Origin: Geosiphon pyriformis
Taxonomy: Eukaryota; Glomeromycota; Glomeromycetes; Archaeosporales; Geosiphonaceae
Assembly (NCBI GenBank): GCA_016748015.1
Contig: JAAOMT010000594.1
Location: 124,001 to 188,000 of the forward strand
Reading direction: 5' to 3'
DNA: 64,000 nt
Within the stretch, counting starts at the first letter, position 1, and each line of letters opens with the position of its first letter. Below, piece by piece: positions 50,178 to 61,208 of this stretch. The notes below the pieces were generated by a model that saw only the letters and a list, made by a program, of their open reading frames with translations, had not been told where the DNA came from and made no database searches. The position numbers and the translations under genes are program-made.

Positions 50178-52204
50178 AAAGCATTTTTTTTCTTTATTTA
50201 ATAGTTTATTTTTTTTATATATATATTTAAATTAATTTTAGTATTTTTTACTTTCTTTAAAAATTTTAAAGTTTTTAATAATAAGCCAATTATTCTTATT
50301 ATTACTATTACAATTATTTTACAAATAATTAAAAGACCAAAAAATTCGAAAAACAATAATAGTTATTTTTGTTTACTATTATTATATTAAATATTTTTGT
50401 AATTTTAGATAAAATTTTAAAATAAAATTTTTGTAATAATAATTAGTTTTTTTTAATATAAACAATAACAATAATAATATATCTTTTATAATAAATTAAA
50501 TTTAATTATTATTATTTTTTTATTACCAGTTTTATGAATAAAGCCCAATATTAATTATTAGCTATTTTACTAAAAGTAGTATTTTTTAAAAATAAAACAA
50601 AACATGTTTTTAAATACTATTTTTACTTAATTAATTTATTAAATTATTTGATTTTAAGAATTGAACTGATTAAATAAAAACTGAATTAATATTTTTTTAT
50701 TTTTTGGTACAATTTTTAATAATGCTTAGAAAATAATTACTAATTATCAAAAATTTTTGAATAGATAGTTTTTATTTTAATGTTTAATTATATATTTAAA
50801 ATTAAATTGGCTTTTGTTAATTTTTTGTTTTATTTATTGTCTGGTTTTTTTAAATTCAAATTTATTTTAAATAATAATATTAAGTTGTTTTATGTAAATT
50901 TTGTTTTTAAAGTTTTTTTAATTATTATTATTAAAATTTTTATTGATAATTTTGTGTTTTTAATTATATTTAAAATTATAAAGTTTTTTGTAGTAACTTT
51001 TGTTTTTTTCTATTGTATTTTATAATGTTTTTTTTGGTATATTTTTTAATAACATTAAAAATATCTTAAATATTTTTGGTAATATTAATTAAAATTTGTA
51101 AGTTTATAATAATATGTTGTTATTTAATTTAAGAAAATTTTTTTTGTTGTTGTTTTTACTTGTTAATCTGTATTAATAAACAAACAATATTAAAAAAATT
51201 TTTATTTAATTAAAAAAAAATTTACTTTAAAAAACAGTTTTAAAACCAAATTAATCAATCTTTTTTTGGTTGTATAGTTTTTAAAATCAGTAATTTAATT
51301 TTTTAAGTTAGTAATTATATATGTTTTATTTTAAATTTTTATTGTTAATACTTTTTATTGTAATTTTTAAGTCTTTGAATATTATAAATCTTATTATTTT
51401 GAAAATTGGTATTTTATATAAGTATTTTATTTAGTAAAAACTTTTAAATATTATTATTATTACAATTTCAAGATTTAAATTATTTGGTTTTAAATTATAA
51501 AATGTTTTTATTTTTATTTTCTAAGTTTTTTATTAAATTTATTGGTGATTTCAAGTTTTTTAATTTGTTTTTTGTTGTTACAAAGTTTTATGTTAAAGCT
51601 TTTAACTTTTTAATTTTTATTATTATTATTTTTGGCTGTTTTTGTTATTAATTTTGTAATTAATTTTAAATTGAATTTTTTGGAATTTTAAATCTTTAAT
51701 TTGGCTGTATTAATTAAGTTTATTATTAAATTAAATGGTTTTTTGGTATTTTGGTTATTTTTTTTTGGCTAAAAATATATATAAAAATCTTAAAATAAAA
51801 AAAAATTAGTTATTAAGAATTTTACTATTTTTTTGGCTTGTTTATTTAAAAACTTTGCTAATTTAAAGTTAAAATAAATTTATTAACATAAATAATAATA
51901 ATTTAAATAATATTAAAATGTTTTTTTAAATAACTTAATTATTGAATATTTAATAGTACTATAATAAATATATAATTTTAATATTAAATATAGTATTAAT
52001 AAAACCAGATTGTTTTTAAATAAGTTTGTTTTTAATAATTAAAATTTAAATAGCTTTATAATAAACTTAATAAGTTAAGTTTATTTTTAGTTTTTTTTTA
52101 TTTTTACTTAATTTATGTTTTAATTAATTTAAATAGTTAATTATATATAAAAAATACATGATTTATATTTAATTTAAGATTTTTAATAAGTTATATTTTA
52201 TTAA
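50178..52204. other. AT-rich desert between LINE D and LINE E
   Basis: Two kilobases of nearly pure A/T. The plus-strand frame at 50,780-51,025 encodes only Phe, Ile, Lys, Leu, Val and Asn-type residues, as expected from A/T-biased sequence, and is not claimed as a gene. It may be a fully eroded retrotransposon like 29,327-34,920; no motif was readable. Confidence 0.5.
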
Positions 52205-52213
52205 ATAGTAATT

Positions 52214-53671
52214 TTTTTTTTAACAAGTAAGATCTAAACATTACTTAGTACAATACATCATATAAGTAATCTAAACTAGATATAAATCATGCTTTTTCTA
52301 GATATAACCAGTCATTCGGACCAATTAGAACAATACTATGCATCTACACAAACTAAAACTAAGTTTCCAATGCCAAAAAAAAACAGGCAAAACTTGTGCA
52401 AACCAAAACTAACACTAAATGTCTTAGTAATGCTAAGCAATCTAACCACACCAGCAAAAAGCACTAAAAACAGCCCAAAAACAGAAACAAAAGCTGAACT
52501 ATCATGAGAAATCAGCCTATTTTTTTTCATAAAGACATAATATTTAGCACAAACCAATCAAACCTCCTCCCTAAAAGCAAAACAAAATTCATGCACAAAG
52601 TTTACAATTTTCAGATCTGCAACTTTAGAATTACTGAAAACAGAAACAGTCTCTTGACACTAATCATTAAAAACAAAGCTCTTATAGAAAGCCATCTACA
52701 TCACAACATCAGAAACACAGAAGAGCATTGGCTAAAATACACATAAAAACAATGAAAAAGACTAGATAGTACTCTTTAAGCATCTGCATAGACATTTAAC
52801 AAATAATAGTGAACAGAATTGTTAAATATGCAAGAAAAAACATGGTCTGAGACCTCAATATTATCACAATACAAACATATTATACTGGGGTAGCACTTGT
52901 CATACAGGTACTTTTGAACAACAATAGGTAGCCAATAATGCAAAGCTTTTATAAAATAAGTATAAACATTAGCAGTAAATCTGCCAATAAAATCAGCAGT
53001 CATATGCAAATCTGAATGTTACACCAAAAATAAACTCAGCCAATCAATATCCAAAAGCAAACAATCAGTTAGAATCTTAGAACCAAAATCAACTTTTCAG
53101 AATATATAATAAACAAACTGAAAAATTTCATAAACAAAATATCTAGAATTACTAAAAACAACACGACTATCTACTTTAATATAATGTTCTTTTAACTGAA
53201 AGAAAAAAATTCCACTTAAAAAAAAATACAGTATTAGCAAATGTATCAACACATTTATTATCCAAAATACCCAAATAATCCCTCACTTTGTGCTAGCTAA
53301 CATTCAAATTTTTGTCATAAACAATGTTCATGATATGCCACTGTTCAATTTAATACTGATTCTGAAAATCTGGATATACCAAATTCAACTTAAATTTGTA
53401 TACAACCAAAACTGTTTAACTGTCCATAAATAATTAAACTGATCTGTAAGAAGGAATACACTCGAAAGCCAAAGCAATAGCTTGTAACTCTGCTAATATA
53501 GAAGATATCAAACCAGAAACTTTAACACCCAAATCCAAATTTATGTCCTTAAAAAAAACTGCTGTATCAGTCCTTATGTGAGTTGTTTTCAAGTCTTTTA
53601 AAGACTTATCCATATAGACAAACAGACTACCAATATTAATATCTAATAAATAGCCATAAACTAATTCAAAT
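52214..53671 (-). mobile_element. LINE E: 5'-truncated LINE (3' 1.46 kb only)
   Basis: The minus strand encodes only the RNase H and C-terminal zinc-binding parts of ORF2: VYMDKSLKDL near 53,610, matching VYTDGSLSNL of LINE D, then ALHYWLPIVVQKYLYDKCYP and CLYCDNIEVSDHVFSC, then 3' UTR and A-tail at 52,214-52,225. The 9-bp direct repeat ATAGTAATT flanks it at 52,205-52,213 and 53,672-53,680. A truncated 5' end with intact 3' end is the classic result of incomplete target-primed reverse transcription. Stops are frequent. Confidence 0.8.
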
Positions 53672-53680
53672 ATAGTAATT

Positions 53681-55620
53681 AAATTATATTTTTTAAAACA
53701 TAATAAAAAAAATAACTAAAAAATAATTGAATATTTTAAAATATATTGTATTATTTTAAATAATTAAATAATCAAAGAATTAAAACTATTTTTATTTTTA
53801 TATTAATAATTATTTTAAGATATATAAATTTAAGTTATTGTTATTATTACTTAATTTATTATTAAATAATTATATTAATAAATATTAAAAACATAATTAT
53901 TATGCTTACTAATAACTTTTAATTATAGTTATTAATAAAATTAATTTTTTTCTATTTTATATTTTTTTGTTGTAAAATATTATTAAATTAATTAATTAAA
54001 AAATATAACATTAAAAATATAATATTATAAAACTAAAATTATTAAAATTAAATAATTTAGTATAAAAATAAAAAACACTAAAGTAAATCTGCTAAAAAAC
54101 AAAAAAAATTAGAAACTAAGTATTAAAAACTATTAAATTATTAAATTTTTGTTTTTTATACAAAAAATTTTATTAAAATCTTAAAATTTAGAAAATTTTT
54201 AAATTAATTAATTATAAAAACAACAAATTATAAAAATTATTTAAAAAAATTATTTATAATATTTAATGTTTTTTGTAAGATATAATTTAAAAAACAAAAT
54301 ATTATTAATAATAACAATTAAAATAACAAAACTAAAATATATTAAAAATTAACTACTTATTAAAAAAACAAAAACATTAAAATAAATTAATATTAAAAAA
54401 ACAAAACATTAAGTATTAAATATCATTAAATTTTCTATTTTTTATTTTTTATACAAAAAATTTTCGTTAAAAACTTTTAAATTTACCAAAATTTTTAGTT
54501 TATATTAAAAATTACAACATTAAATTATTAAATTTAACATATTAAATCTATTTATAACATTATAATATTAATTAAACTAGACTTAAAAATAAATATAAAT
54601 TTGATAATTTTTTAAAATTTTGAAAAAATAAAAGTTTTTAAAACTATTTACTAATAAAAGCATTTTTTTAATTATTCATACTTTTTTTATATAGTTTTTT
54701 TTAATAATTAATAAATTAATATTTAAAGCATAATAACTTTTAATTTCTTTTTAATAAATATAAAAACAAACCAATTTAACTTATATATAATAAAAATTTA
54801 TTTTAATAGTAAAATTATTATTTTATCAATATTTATTTTTAAAGTATTTGTTTAAAAGTTCAAAATTATTATTAATAAAACAATGATTAACTTCTTTTAA
54901 AAAATTTTTTGGTTATATTATAGTTATTAATTTTTACATAAAAAATTAATATTTTGCAAAATATTAGAAAATAAAAAAAAACAAAAACTTTTTTTAAAGA
55001 ATTGTAAATATAAAAAAAAATGAAAATTTTAAATTTTAATTATTATTATTATTTTTTTTATATAATATTAACAACATATTATTATCTATTTAATAATTTG
55101 TCAAATATTTAATTTGATATATATATTAAATTTTACTATTAATAAATATTATTGTTGTAATTTTTAAATTAATGTTTACTTTGCCATAATTATATTTATC
55201 TAATTGTTAAAAATATTTAAAAATTGCTTATTTTTTGTTATATTTATTTATTAATATATTATATCATTCTTTTAATTTCTTTTTTTATTACTTTTCAATA
55301 TTTTTTTTTAATATTCCTTTTTATTATTTTTCCAATATTTTTTTTTTCAATATATATTTTTTTTTTTTTTACTATCTTTTTTATTTCTTATTCTTTTTCT
55401 TTATTATCTTTCAATATTTTTCCATTTAGAATATTGTGAGGTTTTTTCAGACTGAATTCTCCATTAGATGTTTTTGATTGACATTTAGATTTTTATTTTT
55501 GCTTGGAAATAGTGGTATTTTTTCCAGTATTCGGATTAAGTACAAAGTAATTTGGTCGGATCACATGTCACGGGTTACTCTGACTTATTGGTCATAATAC
55601 CCAATGATATTTCCGAAATT
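53681..55620. other. AT-rich desert ending in a T-rich tract
   Basis: 53,681-55,200 is nearly pure A/T with no readable frame. 55,255-55,435 is a T-rich low-complexity tract giving long overlapping frames of Phe, Ile, Ser and Tyr on the plus strand, which are artefacts. G+C rises after 55,440 as the EME1 promoter begins. Confidence 0.55.
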
Positions 55621-55629
55621 GATATACAC

Positions 55630-55700
55630 TATACGTCATCACAAACGTTATACGTCACTTTTCACGTCTACGTCAAAAATGACCTAAAGACGTGACGCTT
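55630..55700. promoter_or_regulatory. Cluster of ACGTCA (CRE-like) motifs upstream of the EME1 gene
   Basis: ACGTCA occurs at 55,633-55,638, 55,652-55,657 and 55,670-55,675, with CACGTC near 55,663 and ACGTGACG near 55,690. ACGTCA/TGACGT is the core site of ATF/CREB-type bZIP factors. The cluster lies 30-100 bp upstream of the EME1 start codon. This density in otherwise A/T-rich DNA suggests a real promoter array; the factor is unknown. Confidence 0.5.
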
Positions 55701-55731
55701 GCTGTAGATATAGCTACTCTCTGCTTGAGAA

Positions 55732-57189
55732 ATGTCTGCACCATTAGCTTTAAATCCAAAGGAACCAGGAGGAAAAGATGCCGCCAAAAGGGCCAAAGAA
55801 GCCGAGAAATTAGAGAAGGTGAGATTTCCAAAGCAATTCTTTATCATTTTAAAACCTACCTCACACAATTTAGCTTTTATAGCAACGTCAAAAGGCAAAA
55901 CAGAATCTGCAACGTCAACAGGAAAAGGTTAGCAATCTTTTTAGGAAAGATTACGATAATCTGGAATTGAATATTTATTTAAACGACGCGTTTATTTTTA
56001 TTTCTCACCTTAGGAAGAACTAAAAGCAGAAAAACAACGAATTAAAGAATTAAATCAAGCAGAAAAGCAACGAATTAAAGAATTAAATCAAGCAAATAAA
56101 ATCAGAATTGACAAATTGGATATGACAAAGGAAATGATAATTGAGGTGGACAAGGAATTAATGGTACAACCATTAGGCGCCTTATTGCGAGAAAAGTTTG
56201 AAGCCAAACTGGTCACCATCAATTCTGTAAGTCACGATATACCACAAATATTTAGTTGGCGGCGTAAGGTGACCACGGATTGGAGTGAAGAAATAGGCGG
56301 CTTCATACCCGTTGAGGAAAGAATTCAAGAGGAAAATCATATTTTAGCTTATTTACAGATGGATGAACTCAGGGAATTAATTACAAATGAATCGTTGCAA
56401 ACTTTTCATAATAATTTACAAACAATATTTGTCGAAAAAAAAATCATCTATCTGATTGAAGGGCTTCAAGAATATTTTCGACGGAAAAAAGCGCAAAAAA
56501 ACCGTATATTTAACAATGCCGTGCGGTCTGCCATAGGAGAATCACCTGAAAACGTGAGAAAACCAAAAAAGAGAAATAACAATGATCAAGGCCCAGATCA
56601 AGAAAAAATTGAAGAGTCTCTAATCTGGTTACAGGTGGTCGCCAATTGTTTTATTGTACATACTAATAATCTGCAGGAATCCGCCGAGATGATCGGCATC
56701 CTCACTACTGATATTGCAAGGATCCCTTATAAGTGGGTTGATAGGTTGAATTTCTTTAGGTTTAATAACATAATAATCTTTTATCTGCTTTTCATCAGGA
56801 ATCGCAGCACAGAATTGAACTTTTGTATTGAAAACCAGATACGCGCAGGTGCTAATGCTAGTGATACGTGGTTTCGAATGCTTCAAGAAATTCAACTGGT
56901 TACTCAACCCGTTGCCAAAGCCATCGTGCGCGAATACCCGACCCTAAAAGTGTTATATTGCGCTTATGAAAATTGTCGCAGCCTCGAAGAGGCGGAGTCC
57001 TTATTGGCTCATGTGGAGGTATGAAGTAATTTGTCTTTTCTCCATGGATTTGATCCAACTCTAAATATTGAGGCGTTGTAGATCACGGGTACTGGATTGG
57101 GTCACCGTAATCGTTACATAAACAAGCCTCTTTCAAAGAGAATACACGATTTGTTCTTGGGTACGAATCCTGATATATTGATAACATAA
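55732..57189 (+). CDS. EME1: EME1/Mms4-type subunit of a Mus81 structure-specific endonuclease
   Basis: Four exons (55,732-55,818; 56,014-56,732; 56,799-57,018; 57,082-57,189) splice in frame to 377 residues. After a basic start (GGKDAAKRAKEAEKLEK) and a repeated EKQRIKELNQA coiled-coil, the ERCC4-like domain is recognised by FSWRRKVTTDWSEEIGGFIP, HTNNLQESAEMIGILTTDIA, then IPYKNRSTELNFC, MLQEIQLVTQPVAKAIV and a C-terminal helix-hairpin-helix-like segment (NKPLSKRIHDLFLGTNPD). EME1 is the non-catalytic partner of Mus81, which cleaves recombination and stalled-fork intermediates in the nucleus. The third intron (56,733-56,798, 66 bp) has no stop and can be read through, but only splicing gives the conserved YKNR join. 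The protein is shorter than yeast or human relatives because its N-terminal region is short. Confidence 0.87.
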
Positions 57190-57288
57190 TCAAGGAATTT
57201 TGGTGTAAGTTGGAATTATATTAGAAATTATTTGCTTTATGATATTCTTCGTTCCAAACCAATTTATGATTCCGTGCATTGTATTCTA

Positions 57289-60200
57289 TTAAGGCTCTTC
57301 TCTAAAACTGACAAGATTTTGCTGTTCTTTTACTAAATCTCCAACTTTATAATATATTTTATCAATTATCCCAGGAAAGGGTGACTTTACAAGGTGCTAT
57401 AGTTTTTTGATTGAATGTTAATTATTTTTCGCTAAATAGGAGTCAAAACAAAAATGAACAATATTTTTACCTCCATCTTCATTGCCTCTAAAACCATGAG
57501 AGGTGTTCCTTTCTCTACCACTTGCCCAGGTGCTACCAATATCTGTTTTCATAAGAAATTTAGTTTTTATACTTAGGACATGACACGGTAATGGAAAGAA
57601 TTTTGAAATTGAGAAATAAGAATACCCGAGATATTTTACAAGGCATTGGAGTTTTCACGGACCCTGCTACTTCTGAGGCACTAGTGTAAAGATAAACAGG
57701 ATCAGGGATCCTCAAAACGGTTGTGTCGCGCTGGAATTTAATAATTTAAGTAGTTTGTCAAAAAAAAATCCAACTCGTTCAAATCCAACTCACCTGACCA
57801 ATCATAAACACCCTTTTATTATCATACTCTATGATTCGAGTGGAAAAGCTTTGGTCGCCAATCTGAGCATTAATCTTTTTCTCCATGATATCCCATTCGG
57901 CATTTACACTCGAAAATAAATTCGAGTTGCCTCCAGGCTTCCCGACTCTTATATCAAATGTGCCATCCTTGTTGTATTTTATACCAACATCTACCATGTT
58001 ATCTCCCGAGTCGATAAAAGAAATAAAACGAGTGTCTTGAGTGTTTAATCTGGTGGCAGTAAGCGTGTACCATGGTGAGTATGGATCTAATTTGGTAATC
58101 GCGGATATAAAATAATGGGGTGAAGAAAAACAGCATCAGAAAAGAAGTTTAATCACTAACCCAGGGTGCTACGGGCTTTGCTTTCTTCGTTCTTTATTTC
58201 TTTTAGTAAAAAGAATAAAGCAGCCTGAACAAAAACTTGAGCAGGAGGTTCGGTTTTAGATGGAATCAAATCCCCTTTGTATTTCTGCGTATTTCAAAAT
58301 TAGCCTTTAAGTACGAGTCATTTTGCCGAACAAATTTTGGTTTGACGTTCAAACCTCGATGAATCCAGTTTCCAGTTTTCCATCTATTAAAGCACGATGA
58401 GAAACCAAATTTTTCAGGAAATCTATGTTGGTATTCAAGCCAACAACCTAAAAGTAGTGAGTTGATTGTTCATATTTATTTTTTAAAAAGAATTTTGATT
58501 TTATGTATAAAAAAAACATAATTCAGTGACCTCATATTCATTTAGTGCCCTTCCCAGTACTCTCAATGCGTCATGGCGATTTGCTCCCTTGACTACTAAT
58601 TTAGAAATCATAGGATCATAATAGATGCTAATTTGGTCCCCTTGTTCAAAACCAGTCTCCAAACGAACATTAGAGGAGGTAGGAGGTGTGCGTATATGAT
58701 ATAGTAGTCCCGTATCTGGTAGGAAATCGCTGGTAAAAGATATGAAAAATAATTAATTTCAAGCAAGTAAAAGACCAAAATGGTATTTTTGTATAATCCC
58801 TACTTTTCAGGATTTTCTGCATATATACGCGCTTCAAAAGAGTGACCATCAATGTGCAATTCTTCTTGACTAAGTGGCAATTCATTCCCAGCAGCAACCT
58901 AGGCTCACCGTGAACACATTCTTTACCGAAATACTGAATTGGCCAAAAATATAGATTAAACGTTATATCACTAACCTCCAATTGCCAATGAACTAAATCG
59001 GTATGTGTTATCATTTCAGTGACCGGATGTTCTACTTGAAGACGGGTGTTCATCTCCATAAAATAGAATTTCTGAGTTTGATTGTCAAAGATAAATTCTA
59101 CTGTTCCAGCCCCAATATAATTTACGGCTTTAGCCGCCGCCACTGCTTTTTCTCCTAACTCAGATCTCAAGGTTTCACTTAACCCGGGGGCAGGTGCCTC
59201 TTCAAGAACTTTCTGATGTCTCCTTTGAATTGAACAATCTCTTTCAAATAAATATACGGCATTTCCGTGAGTATCAGTAAATATCTGCACTTCAATATGA
59301 CGAGATGTCGGCAAATATTTCTCAATAAGAACTTGATCATCTCCAAATGATTTAATAGCTTCGCGCTTCGACGATTCGAGTTGAAATTCAAATTCAGAAG
59401 GTTCGTTCACGATACGCATACCCTTTCCACCACCTCCTCTAACTGCTTTAATTAGAACAGGATATCCAATCTCCAAAGCTTTTTGTTTAAGGAATGTGAT
59501 TTCTTGGTTTTTTCCATGGTAACCGGGTATAACAGGAACTTGTGCATCAATCATGATTTCTTTGGATTCACTATTTATACCAATTATTAATTTATACGCA
59601 TCAATAATTAAATAAAAGTAAAAAAAATAAGTTCTCAACCTCTTTGAGCCCATAGCGATAATCGCTGATGTCGGTGGACCGATGAAGGTGATATTTTCTT
59701 CCGACAAACGTTGGGCAAACATTGAATTTTCCGAAAGGAACCCATAGCCGGGATGGATAGCCTATTTAATAAGGATTTAGCTTTTAAAAATAAACAGAGT
59801 GGAAAAAACTCGCACCAACTTTGTAATATCCAATAATTGGAATAATACCTGTGAACCACTAAGTTTAGCCACTGATATAATCTTTTCAATGTTCAAATAG
59901 CTTTCTGCAGAAGGTGCAGGCCCTATTAGAAAGGCTTCATCCGCCTATATAAAATGAAATATCAGCTATCTACAAAATGGGAAAGCCGCTCTTAATCGAA
60001 CATTAAATTTACCATTTTAACATGAAGGGCATTTTTGTCAGCCTCACTGTAAACGGCGACGGATTTTATTCCTAAAGATTTTGCTGTACGTATAACACGA
60101 CAGGCAATTTCCCCTCTAAATGCAAGAGGAATAATCCTGTATAAGCTGAACCAAAATTTATCAAAAATGCTAAATTTTCTTTACCGATTGGCTATCAAGA

Positions 60201-60423
60201 TTTTATCAAAAAGCGGCTTACGTTCTAAAGTAGATAAGTAAAAGAATAAGAGATACTAGAAAGATTTAAGTCAAGCTCAATACTCCATACCAAATTTTGA
60301 AAAATCTCTGGCAGATTTTTGGCGCAAAGAAAGCCAGAAAGGGGATGGTATCTTATGATTTAAATAATATAAATGCAAGCCAAAATGTGCATTTTTTGAG
60401 GACCGTCGCAATAGGCTGGACAT
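57289..60423 (-). CDS. MCCC1: 3-methylcrotonyl-CoA carboxylase alpha (biotin-containing) subunit, mitochondrial
   Basis: Fourteen exons give 725 residues, the usual family size. Exons from the 5' end: 60,291-60,423; 60,185-60,224; 60,013-60,115; 59,849-59,944; 59,640-59,761; 58,976-59,570; 58,804-58,898; 58,531-58,729; 58,355-58,447; 58,161-58,284; 57,794-58,086; 57,626-57,730; 57,471-57,542; 57,289-57,396. A basic presequence ([20 protein letters not shown]) precedes the biotin carboxylase domain: [23 protein letters not shown], the ATP-grasp loop GGGGKGMR (210-217) and [14 protein letters not shown]. The BT domain ([13 protein letters not shown]...[11 protein letters not shown]) follows, then the biotinyl domain with AMKM; Lys688 (57,477-57,479) is the biotin site. 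The enzyme carboxylates 3-methylcrotonyl-CoA in leucine breakdown with a beta subunit not seen here. It is convergent with EME1, 99 bp apart. Confidence 0.95.
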
Positions 60424-61208
60424 CTTCAACGTCTTAGCTTAAGCAAGTATTATTAGTGATGACTTCCCTTTTCTTGAGGGTGAACTCAGAAACTCTATTG
60501 ATCATTCGCGGCTTAAAATATAACTACGAGTTACATGAACGAGAATGAAATGCCTTCAAAAAAACCCGGTAATTCTTTGCCCGAAATGGTAACTATTTAA
60601 AAATTAGATTCGATATTTGTTATTGTTGATTTAGTTAAAATTATTTATTTATCAATTTTTTGTTCACTTTTTTTTAGTTTATAATTTTAAAAGTCAAATA
60701 ATTTCATAGTTTTTTAAATTAAAAAAAAACAACAACGTTACATTTTTAGTTAACTTAATTAAAACAAACTTTTTTTCTAAAATTATTATAAATTGGTTTT
60801 TATTTTAATTTTATTATTTAAAAAAATGATATATAAAAATATCTTTAAAATTGATTTTTGAAAAATCCTTTGTTCTTGTGTCACACTACACCCATGATGA
60901 TGAGAATCTCGTACCAAAAGTTTCACAACTTGGTTCTACACGATAAAAGAAAAAAGGCTCGCGTTTAATCAATTTTTTCTTATTTAAAAGTGAAATTTAT
61001 CCTTATTTAAATTCTCAACAACTAAAAGTGTACTATACGAGTTAGTAATAGTGGATCAGTGTAAAAAACCTTTGATTTTTGATTGTGGTATAATCCCTAG
61101 AGAGCTGTAGCAAGTCCCATTCTATGCTGAGCAAGCCTTATTCAGGTACCTTTTCAAGTGAATCCTCTCATCCAGCTTTGAGAAAACAAGTTTAAATAAT
61201 TTTCCTGG
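60424..61208. promoter_or_regulatory. Bidirectional promoter region
   Basis: About 785 bp separate the divergent starts of the MCCC1-like gene (minus) and the unrecognised gene at 61,209 (plus). The centre (60,600-60,870) is A/T-rich with homopolymers; the flanks are of normal composition. No specific site is claimed. Confidence 0.4.

Noticed and set aside
50780-51025. 81-codon plus-strand frame rich in Phe, Ile and Lys
   Set aside because: It could look like a membrane protein, but it lies in a 2-kb A/T desert with no promoter-like or conserved sequence; composition alone explains it.
55224-55439. Two overlapping Phe/Ile/Tyr frames in a T-rich tract
   Set aside because: Low-complexity pyrimidine run; two frames are open at once because TAA/TAG/TGA are rare in poly-T.
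56733-56798. Continuous EME1 reading frame through 56,733-56,798
   Set aside because: The 66-bp segment has no stop and keeps frame, but it has gtgggt...catcag ends and removing it creates the conserved PYKNR junction of EME1, so it is an intron.
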